The notes below the pieces were generated by a model that was not told the origin of the DNA, did not search any database, and worked only from the letters and a program-made list of their open reading frames with translations. Position numbers and translations under genes: made by a program. A stretch of 64,000 nt of DNA, taken from contig NZ_QGEG01000001.1 in the NCBI RefSeq assembly GCF_003149745.1, positions 62,001 through 126,000 of the forward strand, given 5' to 3'. The DNA is from Flagellimonas aquimarina. Lineage in GTDB: Bacteria; Bacteroidota; Bacteroidia; Flavobacteriales; Flavobacteriaceae. Of the stretch, positions 24,298 to 33,832 are shown piece by piece (the first letter of the stretch is position 1; every line of letters begins with the position of its first letter).

Positions 24298-27132
24298 ATG
24301 TCCGAACAAAAAAGACTCTTTCTTCTTGATGCATATGCCTTAATTTTTAGAGGTTACTATGCCTTGATCAAAAATCCGAGAATTAATTCTAAAGGGATGG
24401 ATACCTCAGCCATTATGGGGTTTGTAAATTCTCTTTTTGATGTTATAAAACGAGAAAAACCAGATCATTTGGCTGTGTGCTTTGATAAAGGTGGCAGTGT
24501 AGAACGGACGGAACTTTTCGAGGAGTATAAAGCCAATCGTGATGAAACACCAGATGCCATTCGTATAGCTGTGCCTTTTATACAGGATATTCTTAAAGCG
24601 ATGCATATTCCCGTTGTAGAGCTGGAGGGTTTTGAGGCCGATGATATTATTGGCACTTTGGCAAAACAAGCAGAAAAAGAGGATTACAAAGTTTTTATGG
24701 TTACTCCAGACAAGGATTTTGGTCAACTGGTCTCTGAAAATATTTTTATGTATCGCCCAGCTCGTATGGGCAATGGTATAGAAATTTGGGGAATTCCAGA
24801 GGTTCAAAAACGATTTGGGGTGGAACGTCCAGAACAGGTAATTGATTATCTGGGCATGATGGGTGATGCAAGTGACAATATCCCCGGACTCCCAGGAGTT
24901 GGGGACAAAACCGCCAAAAAGTTTATTGCAGATTTTGGCGATATGGAAGGGCTTTTGGCCAATACCCACCAGTTAAAAGGAAAAATGAAAGAGAAGGTAG
25001 AGGAAAATGCGGAACTAGGTAGGTTGTCAAGAAAATTGGCAGAAATCAATCTTAATTGCGATGTAACTTTCAATGCAAGCGATTATGAACTCTCTGAACC
25101 CGATAGCCCCAAGGTTCAAAAGATTTTTGAAGAGCTGGAATTCCGAAGATTAAAAGAGCAGTTTATCAAGATTTTCTCCGAAGAGACCATTGAGACAAAT
25201 CCAACTTCAAATACTTCCAAAGCAAAAGAACAGACACAAGTAGCGGGAAGTGGCCAATTTAGTTTGTTTGGAGGAAGTCCAGAAAATGCACCCGCTACAA
25301 TAAAAGACGAGAACAGCAGAAATACTGTTACCAACGTTGCACATTTTTATCAAGGTATCTCACCCGGGTTAGGAATGAAACTTTTTATAGATCAATTAAT
25401 GAAACAGGCCTCTGTTTGTTTCGATACTGAAACTACCTCCATCAATCCGTTGGAAGCTGAATTGGTAGGGATCGCTTTTAGTTGGGAGGCGAAAAAAGGT
25501 TTTTATGTTCCCATTCCCGAAGACAAGGAAGCGGCTAATGAAATTTTGGAGCAGCTTCGTCCTTTTTTCGAATCAGAAAAAATTGAAAAAATTGGCCAAA
25601 ACCTAAAATATGATATCAAAGTGATGAACAACTATGGTATTGAGGTAAATGGAAAACTGTTCGATACCATGTTAGCGCACTATCTGATCAATCCAGATAT
25701 GCGCCATAATATGGATGTTTTGGCAGAAACGTACCTAAATTATACCCCGGTTTCCATTACCGAGCTTATCGGAAAAAAAGGGAAAAACCAATTGAGCATG
25801 CGACAGGTTCCTTTGGAAAAACAGGTAGAATATGCGGTGGAAGATGCCGATATCACCTTGCAGTTAGCACATCATTTTAGACCAGAGTTGATAGAAGCAA
25901 AGACGGAAAAGTTGTTCGAAGAGATTGAGATTCCTTTGCTTCGTGTTTTAGCGGATATGGAAACAGAGGGCATTAATCTAAACAAAGATTTCTTGAGTTC
26001 TCTTTCTGAGGATTTGAACAATGACATCAAAAACCTGGAGGTCAAAATTTACGAAGCTGCTGGGCAAGAATTCAATATAGCCTCACCAAAACAGTTGGGT
26101 GAAATCCTTTTCGACAAGCTGAAATTGGTGGACAAGCCCAAAAAAACAAAAACAGGGCAATATTCCACTGCGGAAGATGTACTTTCATATTTGGCCAAAG
26201 ACCATGAAATCATTCAGAATGTTTTGGATTACCGAGGGCTTGCCAAGTTAAAAAGTACTTATGTTGATGCTTTGCCCAATGAGGTACAGCAACATAGTGG
26301 ACGTGTACATACGGATTATATGCAAACTGTAGCGGCAACTGGCCGACTGAGCAGTAATAATCCTAATTTACAGAACATTCCCATTCGTACAGAACGAGGT
26401 AGACAAGTGCGTAAAGCCTTTATTCCAAGGGATGAAAACTACACACTCCTAGCGGCTGATTATTCACAAATAGAACTTAGAATCATTGCAGCTTTAAGTG
26501 AGGAAGACACCATGATAGAAGCTTTTAAGAATGGAGAGGACATTCATGCTTCCACCGCTTCTCGTGTTTTTAATGTTCCTATTGAAGAAGTAACCCGTGA
26601 GCAAAGGGGCAACGCCAAAACAGTCAACTTTGGAATTATATATGGAGTTTCCGCCTTTGGGTTAAGCAATCAAACCGACCTGACCCGCGCAGAATCCAAA
26701 GAACTTATTGAAACCTATTATAAGACCTACCCTAAACTGAGAAATTATATGGGGGAACAAGTAGATTTTGCTCGTGACAACGGCTATGTACAGACTGTAT
26801 TGGGCCGACGCAGATATCTAAAAGATATCAATGCCGGGAACCAAGTAGTGCGTGGCGCGGCAGAACGGAATGCCGTAAACGCTCCAATCCAAGGAAGTGC
26901 GGCGGATATCATAAAAATTGCCATGATCAACATCCACAAGAAATTAACAGAAGGAAACTACAAAACCAAAATGTTATTGCAAGTTCATGATGAATTGGTT
27001 TTTGATGCCTACAAGCCAGAACTCGAGGAGGTGAAAGGCCTAATCAAAAATGAAATGGAAAATGCTTATACCCTAGCCGTTCCTTTAGATGTGGAAGTAG
27101 GTATTGGCGACAATTGGTTGGAGGCTCATTAA
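24298..27132 (+). CDS. polA: DNA polymerase I
   Basis: 944 aa, full length. The 5'-3' exonuclease domain (about 1-290) has LLDAYALIFRGYYAL, the metal-binding GFEADDIIGTLA and GDASDNIPGLPGVGDKTA. A low-complexity linker (295-335) leads to a 3'-5' proofreading domain with CFDTETTSINP (Asp and Glu near 374-376) that keeps its acidic residues, so proofreading is probably active. The polymerase domain (about 560-944) has LLAADYSQIELRI (motif A near 720), RGNAKTVNFGIIYG (motif B) and VHDELVFD (motif C near 896). It fills gaps in replication and repair. A terminator follows directly. Confidence 0.98.
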   Translation: MSEQKRLFLLDAYALIFRGYYALIKNPRINSKGMDTSAIMGFVNSLFDVIKREKPDHLAVCFDKGGSVERTELFEEYKANRDETPDAIRIAVPFIQDILKAMHIPVVELEGFEADDIIGTLAKQAEKEDYKVFMVTPDKDFGQLVSENIFMYRPARMGNGIEIWGIPEVQKRFGVERPEQVIDYLGMMGDASDNIPGLPGVGDKTAKKFIADFGDMEGLLANTHQLKGKMKEKVEENAELGRLSRKLAEINLNCDVTFNASDYELSEPDSPKVQKIFEELEFRRLKEQFIKIFSEETIETNPTSNTSKAKEQTQVAGSGQFSLFGGSPENAPATIKDENSRNTVTNVAHFYQGISPGLGMKLFIDQLMKQASVCFDTETTSINPLEAELVGIAFSWEAKKGFYVPIPEDKEAANEILEQLRPFFESEKIEKIGQNLKYDIKVMNNYGIEVNGKLFDTMLAHYLINPDMRHNMDVLAETYLNYTPVSITELIGKKGKNQLSMRQVPLEKQVEYAVEDADITLQLAHHFRPELIEAKTEKLFEEIEIPLLRVLADMETEGINLNKDFLSSLSEDLNNDIKNLEVKIYEAAGQEFNIASPKQLGEILFDKLKLVDKPKKTKTGQYSTAEDVLSYLAKDHEIIQNVLDYRGLAKLKSTYVDALPNEVQQHSGRVHTDYMQTVAATGRLSSNNPNLQNIPIRTERGRQVRKAFIPRDENYTLLAADYSQIELRIIAALSEEDTMIEAFKNGEDIHASTASRVFNVPIEEVTREQRGNAKTVNFGIIYGVSAFGLSNQTDLTRAESKELIETYYKTYPKLRNYMGEQVDFARDNGYVQTVLGRRRYLKDINAGNQVVRGAAERNAVNAPIQGSAADIIKIAMINIHKKLTEGNYKTKMLLQVHDELVFDAYKPELEEVKGLIKNEMENAYTLAVPLDVEVGIGDNWLEAH

Positions 27133-27139
27133 AATCCAA

Positions 27140-27168
27140 AAAGGCACCTGTTCGGTGCCTTTTTTTTA
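27140..27168. terminator. terminator after polA
   Basis: AAAGGCACC (27140-27148) pairs with GGTGCCTTT (27154-27162), loop TGTTC, followed by a T run to 27167. The A-run on the left also lets it work on the minus strand for the small gene at 27189. Confidence 0.88.
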
Positions 27169-27188
27169 TCTAAATGTTCGTTTTTTGC

Positions 27189-27359
27189 TTACCAGCCAAA
27201 GGCTAGTTTAAATTTTGATTTTTGTTCTTTTTTTATCTCTTGTTTTTGTATCTCTGTTTCTTGATTGTTAATACGAGCCTCTTTCTCATAATGTGCAAAC
27301 ATCTCCATTGAAAAGGGAGAAGCTTGCCAAACATTTGGATAATGCTTTAACTTTTTCAT
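27189..27359 (-). CDS. small charged protein, unknown function
   Basis: 56 aa from the ATG at 27359 (MKKLKHYPNVWQASPFSMEMF), ending in a Gln/Lys/Glu-rich helix and the tail KFKLAFGW. The frame is open to an earlier ATG at 27434, which would add 25 residues, but the later start gives a more typical opening. The composition (hydrophilic, no Cys) and the natural end suggest a real gene, and the polA terminator also faces it. I know of no function. It lies between polA and the MarR regulator. Confidence 0.45.
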   Translation of the reverse strand: MKKLKHYPNVWQASPFSMEMFAHYEKEARINNQETEIQKQEIKKEQKSKFKLAFGW

Positions 27360-27525
27360 ATTGAAATAATTTTCAATTAATATGCTGTAAAATTCAGGCA
27401 ACCAAACACCCCTTAAAACAACATATTTGCCCATGTTATATGCTATTTTAACCCAAACGCCCCTTTTTAAGAAAGGATTAAGATAATTGCAACCAGAAAA
27501 GATAAAGGCCGCAACAAATTAAGAG

Positions 27526-27975
27526 TTATTGCAACTCTTCATAATTTTCGCCAATCCGGTCCAAAACCTTTAAAAAGGTTTCAAACTCTAAAGTGTCCAA
27601 CCCTTTTATGGCCTGTTTTCGCAAAAGGTTGGTATGAGGTTCCATTTTAGAGATGATATGTTGTCCTTCTGGGGTTAACTCCAGCTTAAAACGCTTTAAA
27701 TCGCCTTTAAAACGCGTCTTGGCAATCCAGTTCTTTCGTTCTAGTCCTCCAATAACTCTAGAGGTAGTCGCTCTATTTCTAAAATTGGATTTAACAATAT
27801 CAGATTGAGAAACCTCTTCGCCCAGTTGATATATTCGATAAAGAATTACCCATTGCTCAATAGTAAGTTCAACCCCCAATTCCCTGAACTTTCTAAGGTA
27901 TGCATCCTGCACCTTGCGTAGCACCAGATCCAAGTGCAATCCTATTCCTGATATTTCATCAATTTGATTCAGCAT
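27526..27975 (-). CDS. MarR-family regulator of the homogentisate cluster
   Basis: 149 aa from ATG 27975 (MLNQIDEISGIGLHLDLVLRK), behind a purine-rich AAAGAGA; an upstream ATG at 28002 adds nine residues and is also possible. The winged helix is LTIEQWVILYRIYQLGEEV, then SDIVKSNFRNRATTSRVIGGLERKNWI split over about 50-95, and a wing with TRFKGDLKRFKLELTPEGQ. It diverges from hpd. Two copies of a 14-bp repeat in the shared gap are likely operators. The usual ligand in such clusters is a tyrosine-pathway intermediate such as homogentisate; that is inferred. Confidence 0.88.
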   Translation of the reverse strand: MLNQIDEISGIGLHLDLVLRKVQDAYLRKFRELGVELTIEQWVILYRIYQLGEEVSQSDIVKSNFRNRATTSRVIGGLERKNWIAKTRFKGDLKRFKLELTPEGQHIISKMEPHTNLLRKQAIKGLDTLEFETFLKVLDRIGENYEELQ

Positions 27976-28022
27976 AATCTCTTTCTTGTGCTTAAAAGGC
28001 ATTAAAATATCTGTACTCTGCT

Positions 28023-28030
28023 CAAAATTA
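28023..28030 (-). promoter_or_regulatory. possible -7 element of the MarR gene
   Basis: Minus-strand TAATTTTG matches TAnnTTTG exactly. No TTTG stands at 19 nt upstream; instead the operator-like repeat at 28056-28069 begins 26 nt above, where a bound dimer would sit close to or over the -33 region. Confidence 0.4.
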
Positions 28031-28055
28031 ATTTCGTTGGGCTAAAGATGAAAAA

Positions 28056-28129
28056 ATTAACAACAATTTGTCTTGTACAAACCAAAAGTTAGTTCAAAAT
28101 TACTATTTTTGTTGCATTAACAACAATTT
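28056..28129. promoter_or_regulatory. two direct copies of ATTAACAACAATTT, probable MarR operators
   Basis: ATTAACAACAATTT occurs identically at 28056-28069 and 28116-28129, starts exactly 60 bp apart. The second is part of an inverted repeat TTGTTgcattAACAA (28110-28124). Between them TATTTTTG (28104-28111) is an exact -7 element for hpd on the plus strand, so the second copy lies right at the hpd start site. The arrangement fits repression of both divergent genes. Confidence 0.6.
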
Positions 28130-28158
28130 TGATTATTAAACTTTAAAATATAGCATCC

Positions 28159-29292
28159 ATGGAAGCAACAGCACTACCCAAACTACATGATTCCGCCAAA
28201 GATTTTATGCCCATAAATGGCACTGACTATTTGGAACTCTATGTTAGTAATTCCAAACAGGCAGCGCATTTTTACAAAACCGCCTTTGGCTTTCAATCCT
28301 TGGCCTATGCAGGTCTTGAGACCGGTGTAAAAGATAAGGAAAGCTACGTAGTAGTTCAGGATAAAATTAGATTGGTTCTGACCTCTCCGTTAAAAAGTGG
28401 TACTGACATTGGTCGTCATATTGATCAACACGGTGATGGTGTTAAAGTTGTAGCACTTTGGGTAGATGATGCTACCTATGCATATAACACTGCCATGGAG
28501 CGTGGCGCAAAATCCTACATGGAACCCTATACGGAAGAAGATAACGATGGAAAAATTGTACGTTCGGGAATTTACACTTACGGAGAAACCGTTCATGTTT
28601 TTGTTGAACGAAAAGATTACAATGGCACTTTCCTTCCTGGATTTAGAAAATGGGAGACTCCCGATTACAATCCTTCCCCCGTTGGGTTAAAATTTGTGGA
28701 CCATATGGTCGGCAATGTAGGGTGGAACAGAATGAACGAATGGGTAGATTTCTATGAAAATGTTATGGGTTTCACTCAAATACTATCTTTTGATGATAAG
28801 GATATCTCAACTGATTTTACCGCTCTTATGAGCAAAGTAATGAGCAACGGTAACGGACGTATAAAATTCCCGATAAACGAACCAGCGGAAGGCAAGAAAA
28901 AATCCCAAGTAGAAGAATATCTTGATTTTTATGAAGGCGAAGGGGTACAGCATATTGCAGTTGCCACTGATGATGTAATTTCTACCGTTAGGCAATTGAA
29001 AAGCAGAGGGGTTGAATTCCTTAAAGTTCCTGATACATATTATGATGCCGTTCTGGACCGAGTTGGTGAAATTGATGAAGATATTGCTCCCTTAAAAGAA
29101 CTGGGTATTTTGGTTGATCGTGATGACGAAGGCTACCTTTTGCAGATTTTTACTCGCCCAGTAGAGCCAAGACCAACTATGTTTTTTGAAATCATTCAAA
29201 GAAAAGGCGCGCAATCATTTGGAAAAGGTAACTTTAAGGCACTGTTTGAAGCTATTGAGCGTGAACAAGAACTTAGAGGAACTTTGCACTAA
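28159..29292 (+). CDS. hpd: 4-hydroxyphenylpyruvate dioxygenase
   Basis: 377 aa. Two vicinal-oxygen-chelate domains; the C-terminal one holds the Fe(II) ligands His182 (FVDHMVGNV), His265 (GVQHIAVATDD) and Glu344 (MFFEIIQRKG). It converts 4-hydroxyphenylpyruvate and O2 to homogentisate and CO2, the committed step of tyrosine breakdown. The QIFTRPVEPRPTMFFEII block is diagnostic. First gene of hpd-hmgA-fahA-flavin reductase-aminotransferase; expression is probably controlled by the divergent MarR gene. Confidence 0.97.
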   Translation: MEATALPKLHDSAKDFMPINGTDYLELYVSNSKQAAHFYKTAFGFQSLAYAGLETGVKDKESYVVVQDKIRLVLTSPLKSGTDIGRHIDQHGDGVKVVALWVDDATYAYNTAMERGAKSYMEPYTEEDNDGKIVRSGIYTYGETVHVFVERKDYNGTFLPGFRKWETPDYNPSPVGLKFVDHMVGNVGWNRMNEWVDFYENVMGFTQILSFDDKDISTDFTALMSKVMSNGNGRIKFPINEPAEGKKKSQVEEYLDFYEGEGVQHIAVATDDVISTVRQLKSRGVEFLKVPDTYYDAVLDRVGEIDEDIAPLKELGILVDRDDEGYLLQIFTRPVEPRPTMFFEIIQRKGAQSFGKGNFKALFEAIEREQELRGTLH

Positions 29293-29307
29293 TTAAAACT
29301 TTCAGTT

Positions 29308-30465
29308 ATGCCAATTTATCATAAACTCGGAAAAATTCCGCAGAAAAGACACACCCAGTTTACTAAACCAGACGGGAGTCTCTACTATGAACAATTATTT
29401 GGCACCATTGGTTTTGATGGCATGTCTTCCCTGCTTTATCATGTGCACAGACCTACACAGGTTTCTGCAATTGGCAAAGCAGTTGACCTAAGTCCAAAAA
29501 TTGCAGTTGAAAAGAATATTGCCTCTCGTAAACTTATAGGTTTTGATGTTGCTCCCAAAGACGACTTTTTGGAGTCACGTGAGCCCATGCTGGTCAATAG
29601 CGATGTGCATGTTGGGTTAGCGGCTCCAAGAAAATCGATGACCGAGTATTTTTATAAAAATTCGGATGCGGACGAGATGCTTTTTATCCACAAGGGAACA
29701 GGTACTTTAAAGACTTTTTTGGGAGATATTCCTTTTGAATATGGTGATTATCTGATCATTCCACGCGGGATGATTTATCAAATTGAATTTGATACAGAAG
29801 ACAATCGTATATTGTTCGCAGAGTCCTTCCATCCTATCTATACACCTAAAAGGTATAGAAACTGGTTTGGGCAGCTTTTGGAGCATTCCCCATTCTGCGA
29901 ACGTGACTATAAATTGCCCCAGGATTTGCAAGCGCATGATGAAAAAGGTGAGTTTGTAATGAAAGTAAAAAAGCAAGGTATGTTACATACACTTGTGTAT
30001 GCCACTCACCCGTTCGATGTTGTAGGATGGGATGGATATAATTATCCTTATGGGTTTTCCATTCATAACTTTGAACCTATTACCGGTCGTGTGCACCAAC
30101 CACCTCCAGTGCATCAGACTTTTGAAACAGGGGCTTTTGTCATTTGCTCATTTTGCCCAAGATTGTATGATTACCATCCAAAGGCAATTCCCGCTCCATA
30201 CAACCACTCCAATATAGATTCTGATGAAGTATTGTATTACGTGGATGGTGATTTTATGAGTAGAACAGGGATTGGCCCAGGTTATATTTCTCTGCATCCT
30301 GCTGGAATCCCTCACGGTCCACACCCCGGAACTTATGAGGCAAGTATTGGTAAAAAAGAAACACATGAATTGGCTGTAATGATAGATACTTTCAAACCGC
30401 TTCAGGTAACAGAAAATGCCTTGAAGATTGATGATGGCACCTATTATAAATCTTGGGTAGAATAA
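29308..30465 (+). CDS. hmgA: homogentisate 1,2-dioxygenase
   Basis: 385 aa, the shorter form found in Bacteroidota and some Gram-positives. It opens the ring of homogentisate to 4-maleylacetoacetate. Cupin metal-binding residues are in YNHSNIDSDEVLYYVDGDF (His300 and the acidic residue near 306) and HPAGIPHGPHPG (around 330-341), which match the His/Glu/His iron site of the family. The N-terminal half has the family's duplicated cupin with EMLFIHKGTGTL and GDYLIIPRGMIYQI. It lies 15 bp after hpd. Confidence 0.96.
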   Translation: MPIYHKLGKIPQKRHTQFTKPDGSLYYEQLFGTIGFDGMSSLLYHVHRPTQVSAIGKAVDLSPKIAVEKNIASRKLIGFDVAPKDDFLESREPMLVNSDVHVGLAAPRKSMTEYFYKNSDADEMLFIHKGTGTLKTFLGDIPFEYGDYLIIPRGMIYQIEFDTEDNRILFAESFHPIYTPKRYRNWFGQLLEHSPFCERDYKLPQDLQAHDEKGEFVMKVKKQGMLHTLVYATHPFDVVGWDGYNYPYGFSIHNFEPITGRVHQPPPVHQTFETGAFVICSFCPRLYDYHPKAIPAPYNHSNIDSDEVLYYVDGDFMSRTGIGPGYISLHPAGIPHGPHPGTYEASIGKKETHELAVMIDTFKPLQVTENALKIDDGTYYKSWVE

Positions 30466-30562
30466 ATCCAAAAAATGAATGATTGTTTCTAAACGAACGT
30501 AACCTTTGAGAAACTTCAACCCTATCTTTTCCGTTTACGTTCAAAATGAAAAAAACAAATAA

Positions 30563-31783
30563 ATGATTATAAATATTCCCGAAAACTCCGATTTCTCCAT
30601 CCATAACATTCCATTTGGAATTTTTTCAACTGCTGATAGAAGCCCCAGAGTTGGTGTGGCTATCGGTGAACATATTTTAGACTTGGTCGCTGTTGCAGAA
30701 TTAGATGTTTTTGATTTTAATACTGCCGTGCTTGAAAAAGACACCCTTAATGATTTTATTTCTTTAGGGAAATCCATTACCAAAAGAGTAAGGACCAACA
30801 TTCAACACTGGCTAAAAGATGAAGATTCGATTTTAGCTGGAAAATCCGAACTTTTTGTTTTACAATCTGAAGCAAGCATGCACATGCCCGTATCCATTGG
30901 GGATTATACAGATTTCTATTCCAGTATAGAACATGCGACCAATGTGGGTACAATGTTCCGTGACCCAAAAAATGCGTTGATGCCCAATTGGAAACATATT
31001 CCAGTTGGCTATCATGGTAGAGCTTCATCCATTATTGTGAGCGGAGAAGATATCCATAGACCCAAAGGGCAGGTTTTGCCAAAGGATAGCACCTCTCCAG
31101 TATTTCAACCTTCAGCTAGATTGGATTTTGAATTGGAAATGGGTTTTATCACTGGGAAAAACACTGCAATTGGTGAGTCCATTGCGACAGAAGATGCAGA
31201 GGATTACATATTTGGAATGGTGCTGCTAAACGATTGGTCCGCGCGTGACATTCAAAAATGGGAATATGTACCGTTGGGGCCTTTTTTGGCCAAGAATTTT
31301 GCCTCGCACATATCTCCTTGGATTGTAACACTTGAGGCTCTGGAACCTTTTAGAATGCCTGGGCCAGATCAAGAACCAAAAGTTCTTCCCTATTTAGAAT
31401 TTGAAGGGAACAAAAACTACGATATTAAACTTGAGGTCGGAATCTCTCCCGAAGGCAGTGAGGAAGCAACTGTATGTCATTCAAACTTTAAGTATATGTA
31501 CTGGAACATGGCACAGCAGTTAGCACACCATACAGTTAATGGCTGCAACATCAATATTGGTGACCTTTATGGTTCCGGCACCATTTCTGGAAAGGATGAA
31601 AACTCATATGGCTCCATGCTAGAATTGGCATGGATGGGCACCAAACCCATCAAAATGAAAGACGGGTCAGAGCGGAAGTTCATAAATGATGGGGATACCG
31701 TAACCATGAGAGGGTTTGCCCAAAAGGACGATATCAGGGTTGGTTTTGGAGAAGTCTCTGCAAAGGTGCTTCCAGCAAAATAG
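30563..31783 (+). CDS. fahA: fumarylacetoacetase
   Basis: 406 aa. It hydrolyses fumarylacetoacetate to fumarate and acetoacetate, the last step of tyrosine catabolism. An N-terminal SH3-like domain (1-115) precedes the FAH domain, where metal and catalytic residues can be placed by comparison with the mouse enzyme: DYTDFYSSIEHATNVG (Asp and His), LDFELEMGFI (two Glu), NDWSARDIQKWEY (Asp, Gln) and GPFLAKNF (Lys). It follows hmgA by 97 bp. No maleylacetoacetate isomerase gene is in this cluster. Confidence 0.96.
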   Translation: MIINIPENSDFSIHNIPFGIFSTADRSPRVGVAIGEHILDLVAVAELDVFDFNTAVLEKDTLNDFISLGKSITKRVRTNIQHWLKDEDSILAGKSELFVLQSEASMHMPVSIGDYTDFYSSIEHATNVGTMFRDPKNALMPNWKHIPVGYHGRASSIIVSGEDIHRPKGQVLPKDSTSPVFQPSARLDFELEMGFITGKNTAIGESIATEDAEDYIFGMVLLNDWSARDIQKWEYVPLGPFLAKNFASHISPWIVTLEALEPFRMPGPDQEPKVLPYLEFEGNKNYDIKLEVGISPEGSEEATVCHSNFKYMYWNMAQQLAHHTVNGCNINIGDLYGSGTISGKDENSYGSMLELAWMGTKPIKMKDGSERKFINDGDTVTMRGFAQKDDIRVGFGEVSAKVLPAK

Positions 31784-31817
31784 ATCGTTATCTTAGCGCA
31801 AAACTAAAGAAACAGAA

Positions 31818-32729
31818 ATGTCCGCCATAAAAACTATAGACCCAACTGTAATACCCCAACCAGAGCTGCACGCTTATTTACTTTCAGCTGTTGCCCCAAG
31901 ACCTATTTGCTTTGCAAGTACAATTGACCCAGCGGGAAATGTGAATTTGAGTCCATTTAGTTTCTTTAATGTTTTTAGTTCCAACCCACCTGTAATGATT
32001 TTTTCTCCATCAAGAAGTGGAAGGGACAATTCTTTAAAACATTCTCATCAAAACATAAAAGAAATACCTGAAGTAGTTATCAATATTGTAGATTACCCTA
32101 TTGTTGAGCAAATGTCATTGTCCAGCACAGCTTATGAAAAAGGAGTGAATGAATTCATTAAATCTGGGTTAACACAGGTCGCCAGCGAAAAGGTAAAGCC
32201 TCCCCGTGTTGCAGAAGCTCCAGTTTCTTTTGAATGTTCTGTTCAACAAGTTATTGAACTTGCAGATACGCCAGGAGCAGGAAATTTAATCTTGGCCAAG
32301 GTTGAGCTCATTCATATAAATGAAAAATATCTGGATGAACACGGAAACCTAGATCCTTTAAAGCTGGATTTAGTTGGAAGAATGGGTGGAAGCTGGTATA
32401 CACGAGCAAGTGGAAATTCTCTATTTGAAATTCCGAAACCCCTACGTAGCAAAGGTATTGGAGTAGATCAACTTCCAGAAAGTGTTCAAAACAGTACCGT
32501 TCTTACAGGAAATAATTTGGGTAGACTGGGAAATTTGGAAAAACTGCCCACTCCAAAGCAAGTAGAACAGATTGGTTTGGATGACGAGATTAGAATGCTT
32601 TCAAAAAAAATGGAGGGAAACCCAGAAAAGTTAAAAAAAGAATTGCACTGGCTATCTAGACAAATGCTGAAAGATAATGATACGGAAAAAGCTTTGACCG
32701 TACTAATGTATGCTGAAAAATTAGGTTAA
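31818..32729 (+). CDS. flavin reductase-like FMN-binding protein
   Basis: 303 aa. Residues 1-200 are a flavin-reductase split-barrel domain: AVAPRPICFASTIDPAGNVN (about 25-44), NLSPFSFFNVFSSNPPVMIFSPS, and an EYDTPG-like stretch ELADTPGAGNLILAKVE. The 100-residue C-terminal extension is helical and resembles nothing I know. It lies between fahA and the aminotransferase, 34 bp after fahA and overlapping the next gene by 1 nt (TAATG). Genes of this kind are common in Bacteroidota homogentisate clusters; the substrate is unknown. It may supply reduced flavin or reduce a pathway side-product. Confidence 0.88.
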   Translation: MSAIKTIDPTVIPQPELHAYLLSAVAPRPICFASTIDPAGNVNLSPFSFFNVFSSNPPVMIFSPSRSGRDNSLKHSHQNIKEIPEVVINIVDYPIVEQMSLSSTAYEKGVNEFIKSGLTQVASEKVKPPRVAEAPVSFECSVQQVIELADTPGAGNLILAKVELIHINEKYLDEHGNLDPLKLDLVGRMGGSWYTRASGNSLFEIPKPLRSKGIGVDQLPESVQNSTVLTGNNLGRLGNLEKLPTPKQVEQIGLDDEIRMLSKKMEGNPEKLKKELHWLSRQMLKDNDTEKALTVLMYAEKLG

Positions 32730-33832
32730 TGAGCAACGGAATAGAATCTATTTTTAAACCCTATTTAGAACCAAAAGAAGTATATAAAGGTGGCAAGAAC
32801 GTTCCTGCTTCCAATAGGAAAATATATAAACTCTCTTCAAATGAAAATCCACTTGGAGCTTCTCCAAAAGCAATTGCCGCATTAAAAAAAGCTGCCAAAA
32901 AGGTAGATGTCTATCCCGATCAGACAGACATTCGTTTGAGAGAAGCGCTGGTAAAAGATTTTGATGGTCAATTAACGGCAGACCAATTTATTTGTGGCAA
33001 CAGTGGTTCCGAAATCATTGATATGCTGCTTAGGGCATTTATTAATGATAATGATGAAGTGATTTATTCAAATCCATCCTTTTTGCCCTATTCCGTATTT
33101 TCAAGATGGTATGGAGCAAAACCAATTGACATTCCTTTACTAAAACCAAATTATGATTTAGATGTAAAAGGGATTTTAGATGCGATTACCAATAAAACAA
33201 AAGTTATCTTTTTGACCAGTCCCAATAATCCTACTGGGACCTATATTCCAAAGTTAGTTTTGGAGGATTTTCTTGACCAAGTTCCAAAAAATATTGTCAT
33301 TGTCTTTGATGAAGTGTATAGGCATTTTGCAGATGCCGAAGATTATATAACAGCATTGCCCTATGTAAAATCTGGCCATAACATAATTGCTATTAATAGT
33401 TTTTCAAAAACATATGGATTGGCAGGTCAACGTATTGGGTACTGTTACACAACCGCAACCATTGCCAATTACATTAGACAGATTCATAAACCTTTTTTGT
33501 TGCCAATTACCTCTATTGAAGCGGCGATAGGAGCATTGGACGATAGATTGTTTATTGAAAAAACCGTAAAAACCATTCATGACGGAAGGACATATTTAAT
33601 GGGCAGGTTCAACGAAATAGGAATTAAGTACTGGCCTACTCAAGGAAACTTCTTTATAGTTGACCCACCTATTCCTGAATTTGATTTTACTGATAAGTTA
33701 ATGGAACACGGAGTTATGGTGAGACCTGTAACACAGTTTGGTGCTCCAGGAAAAGTTAGGATTACAATAGGCGACCAAGAATCTAATGAAGCATTGGTAA
33801 ACGCCTTGAAAAAAATAAAAGCCGATATTTAA
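32729..33832 (+). CDS. histidinol-phosphate-type aminotransferase, probably aromatic
   Basis: 367 aa fold-type I PLP enzyme. Landmarks: SSNENPLGASPKA (35-47), SPNNPTGTY, the FDEVYRHF aspartate pocket, NSFSKTYGLAGQRIGY with the Schiff-base Lys227, and VRPVTQFGAPGKVRITIG near the end. It resembles HisC, but its place as last gene of a tyrosine-catabolic cluster, overlapping the flavin reductase gene by one base, suggests it transaminates tyrosine or phenylalanine to the phenylpyruvates. HisC relatives commonly have this aromatic activity. Specificity cannot be read from sequence. Confidence 0.9.
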   Translation: MSNGIESIFKPYLEPKEVYKGGKNVPASNRKIYKLSSNENPLGASPKAIAALKKAAKKVDVYPDQTDIRLREALVKDFDGQLTADQFICGNSGSEIIDMLLRAFINDNDEVIYSNPSFLPYSVFSRWYGAKPIDIPLLKPNYDLDVKGILDAITNKTKVIFLTSPNNPTGTYIPKLVLEDFLDQVPKNIVIVFDEVYRHFADAEDYITALPYVKSGHNIIAINSFSKTYGLAGQRIGYCYTTATIANYIRQIHKPFLLPITSIEAAIGALDDRLFIEKTVKTIHDGRTYLMGRFNEIGIKYWPTQGNFFIVDPPIPEFDFTDKLMEHGVMVRPVTQFGAPGKVRITIGDQESNEALVNALKKIKADI

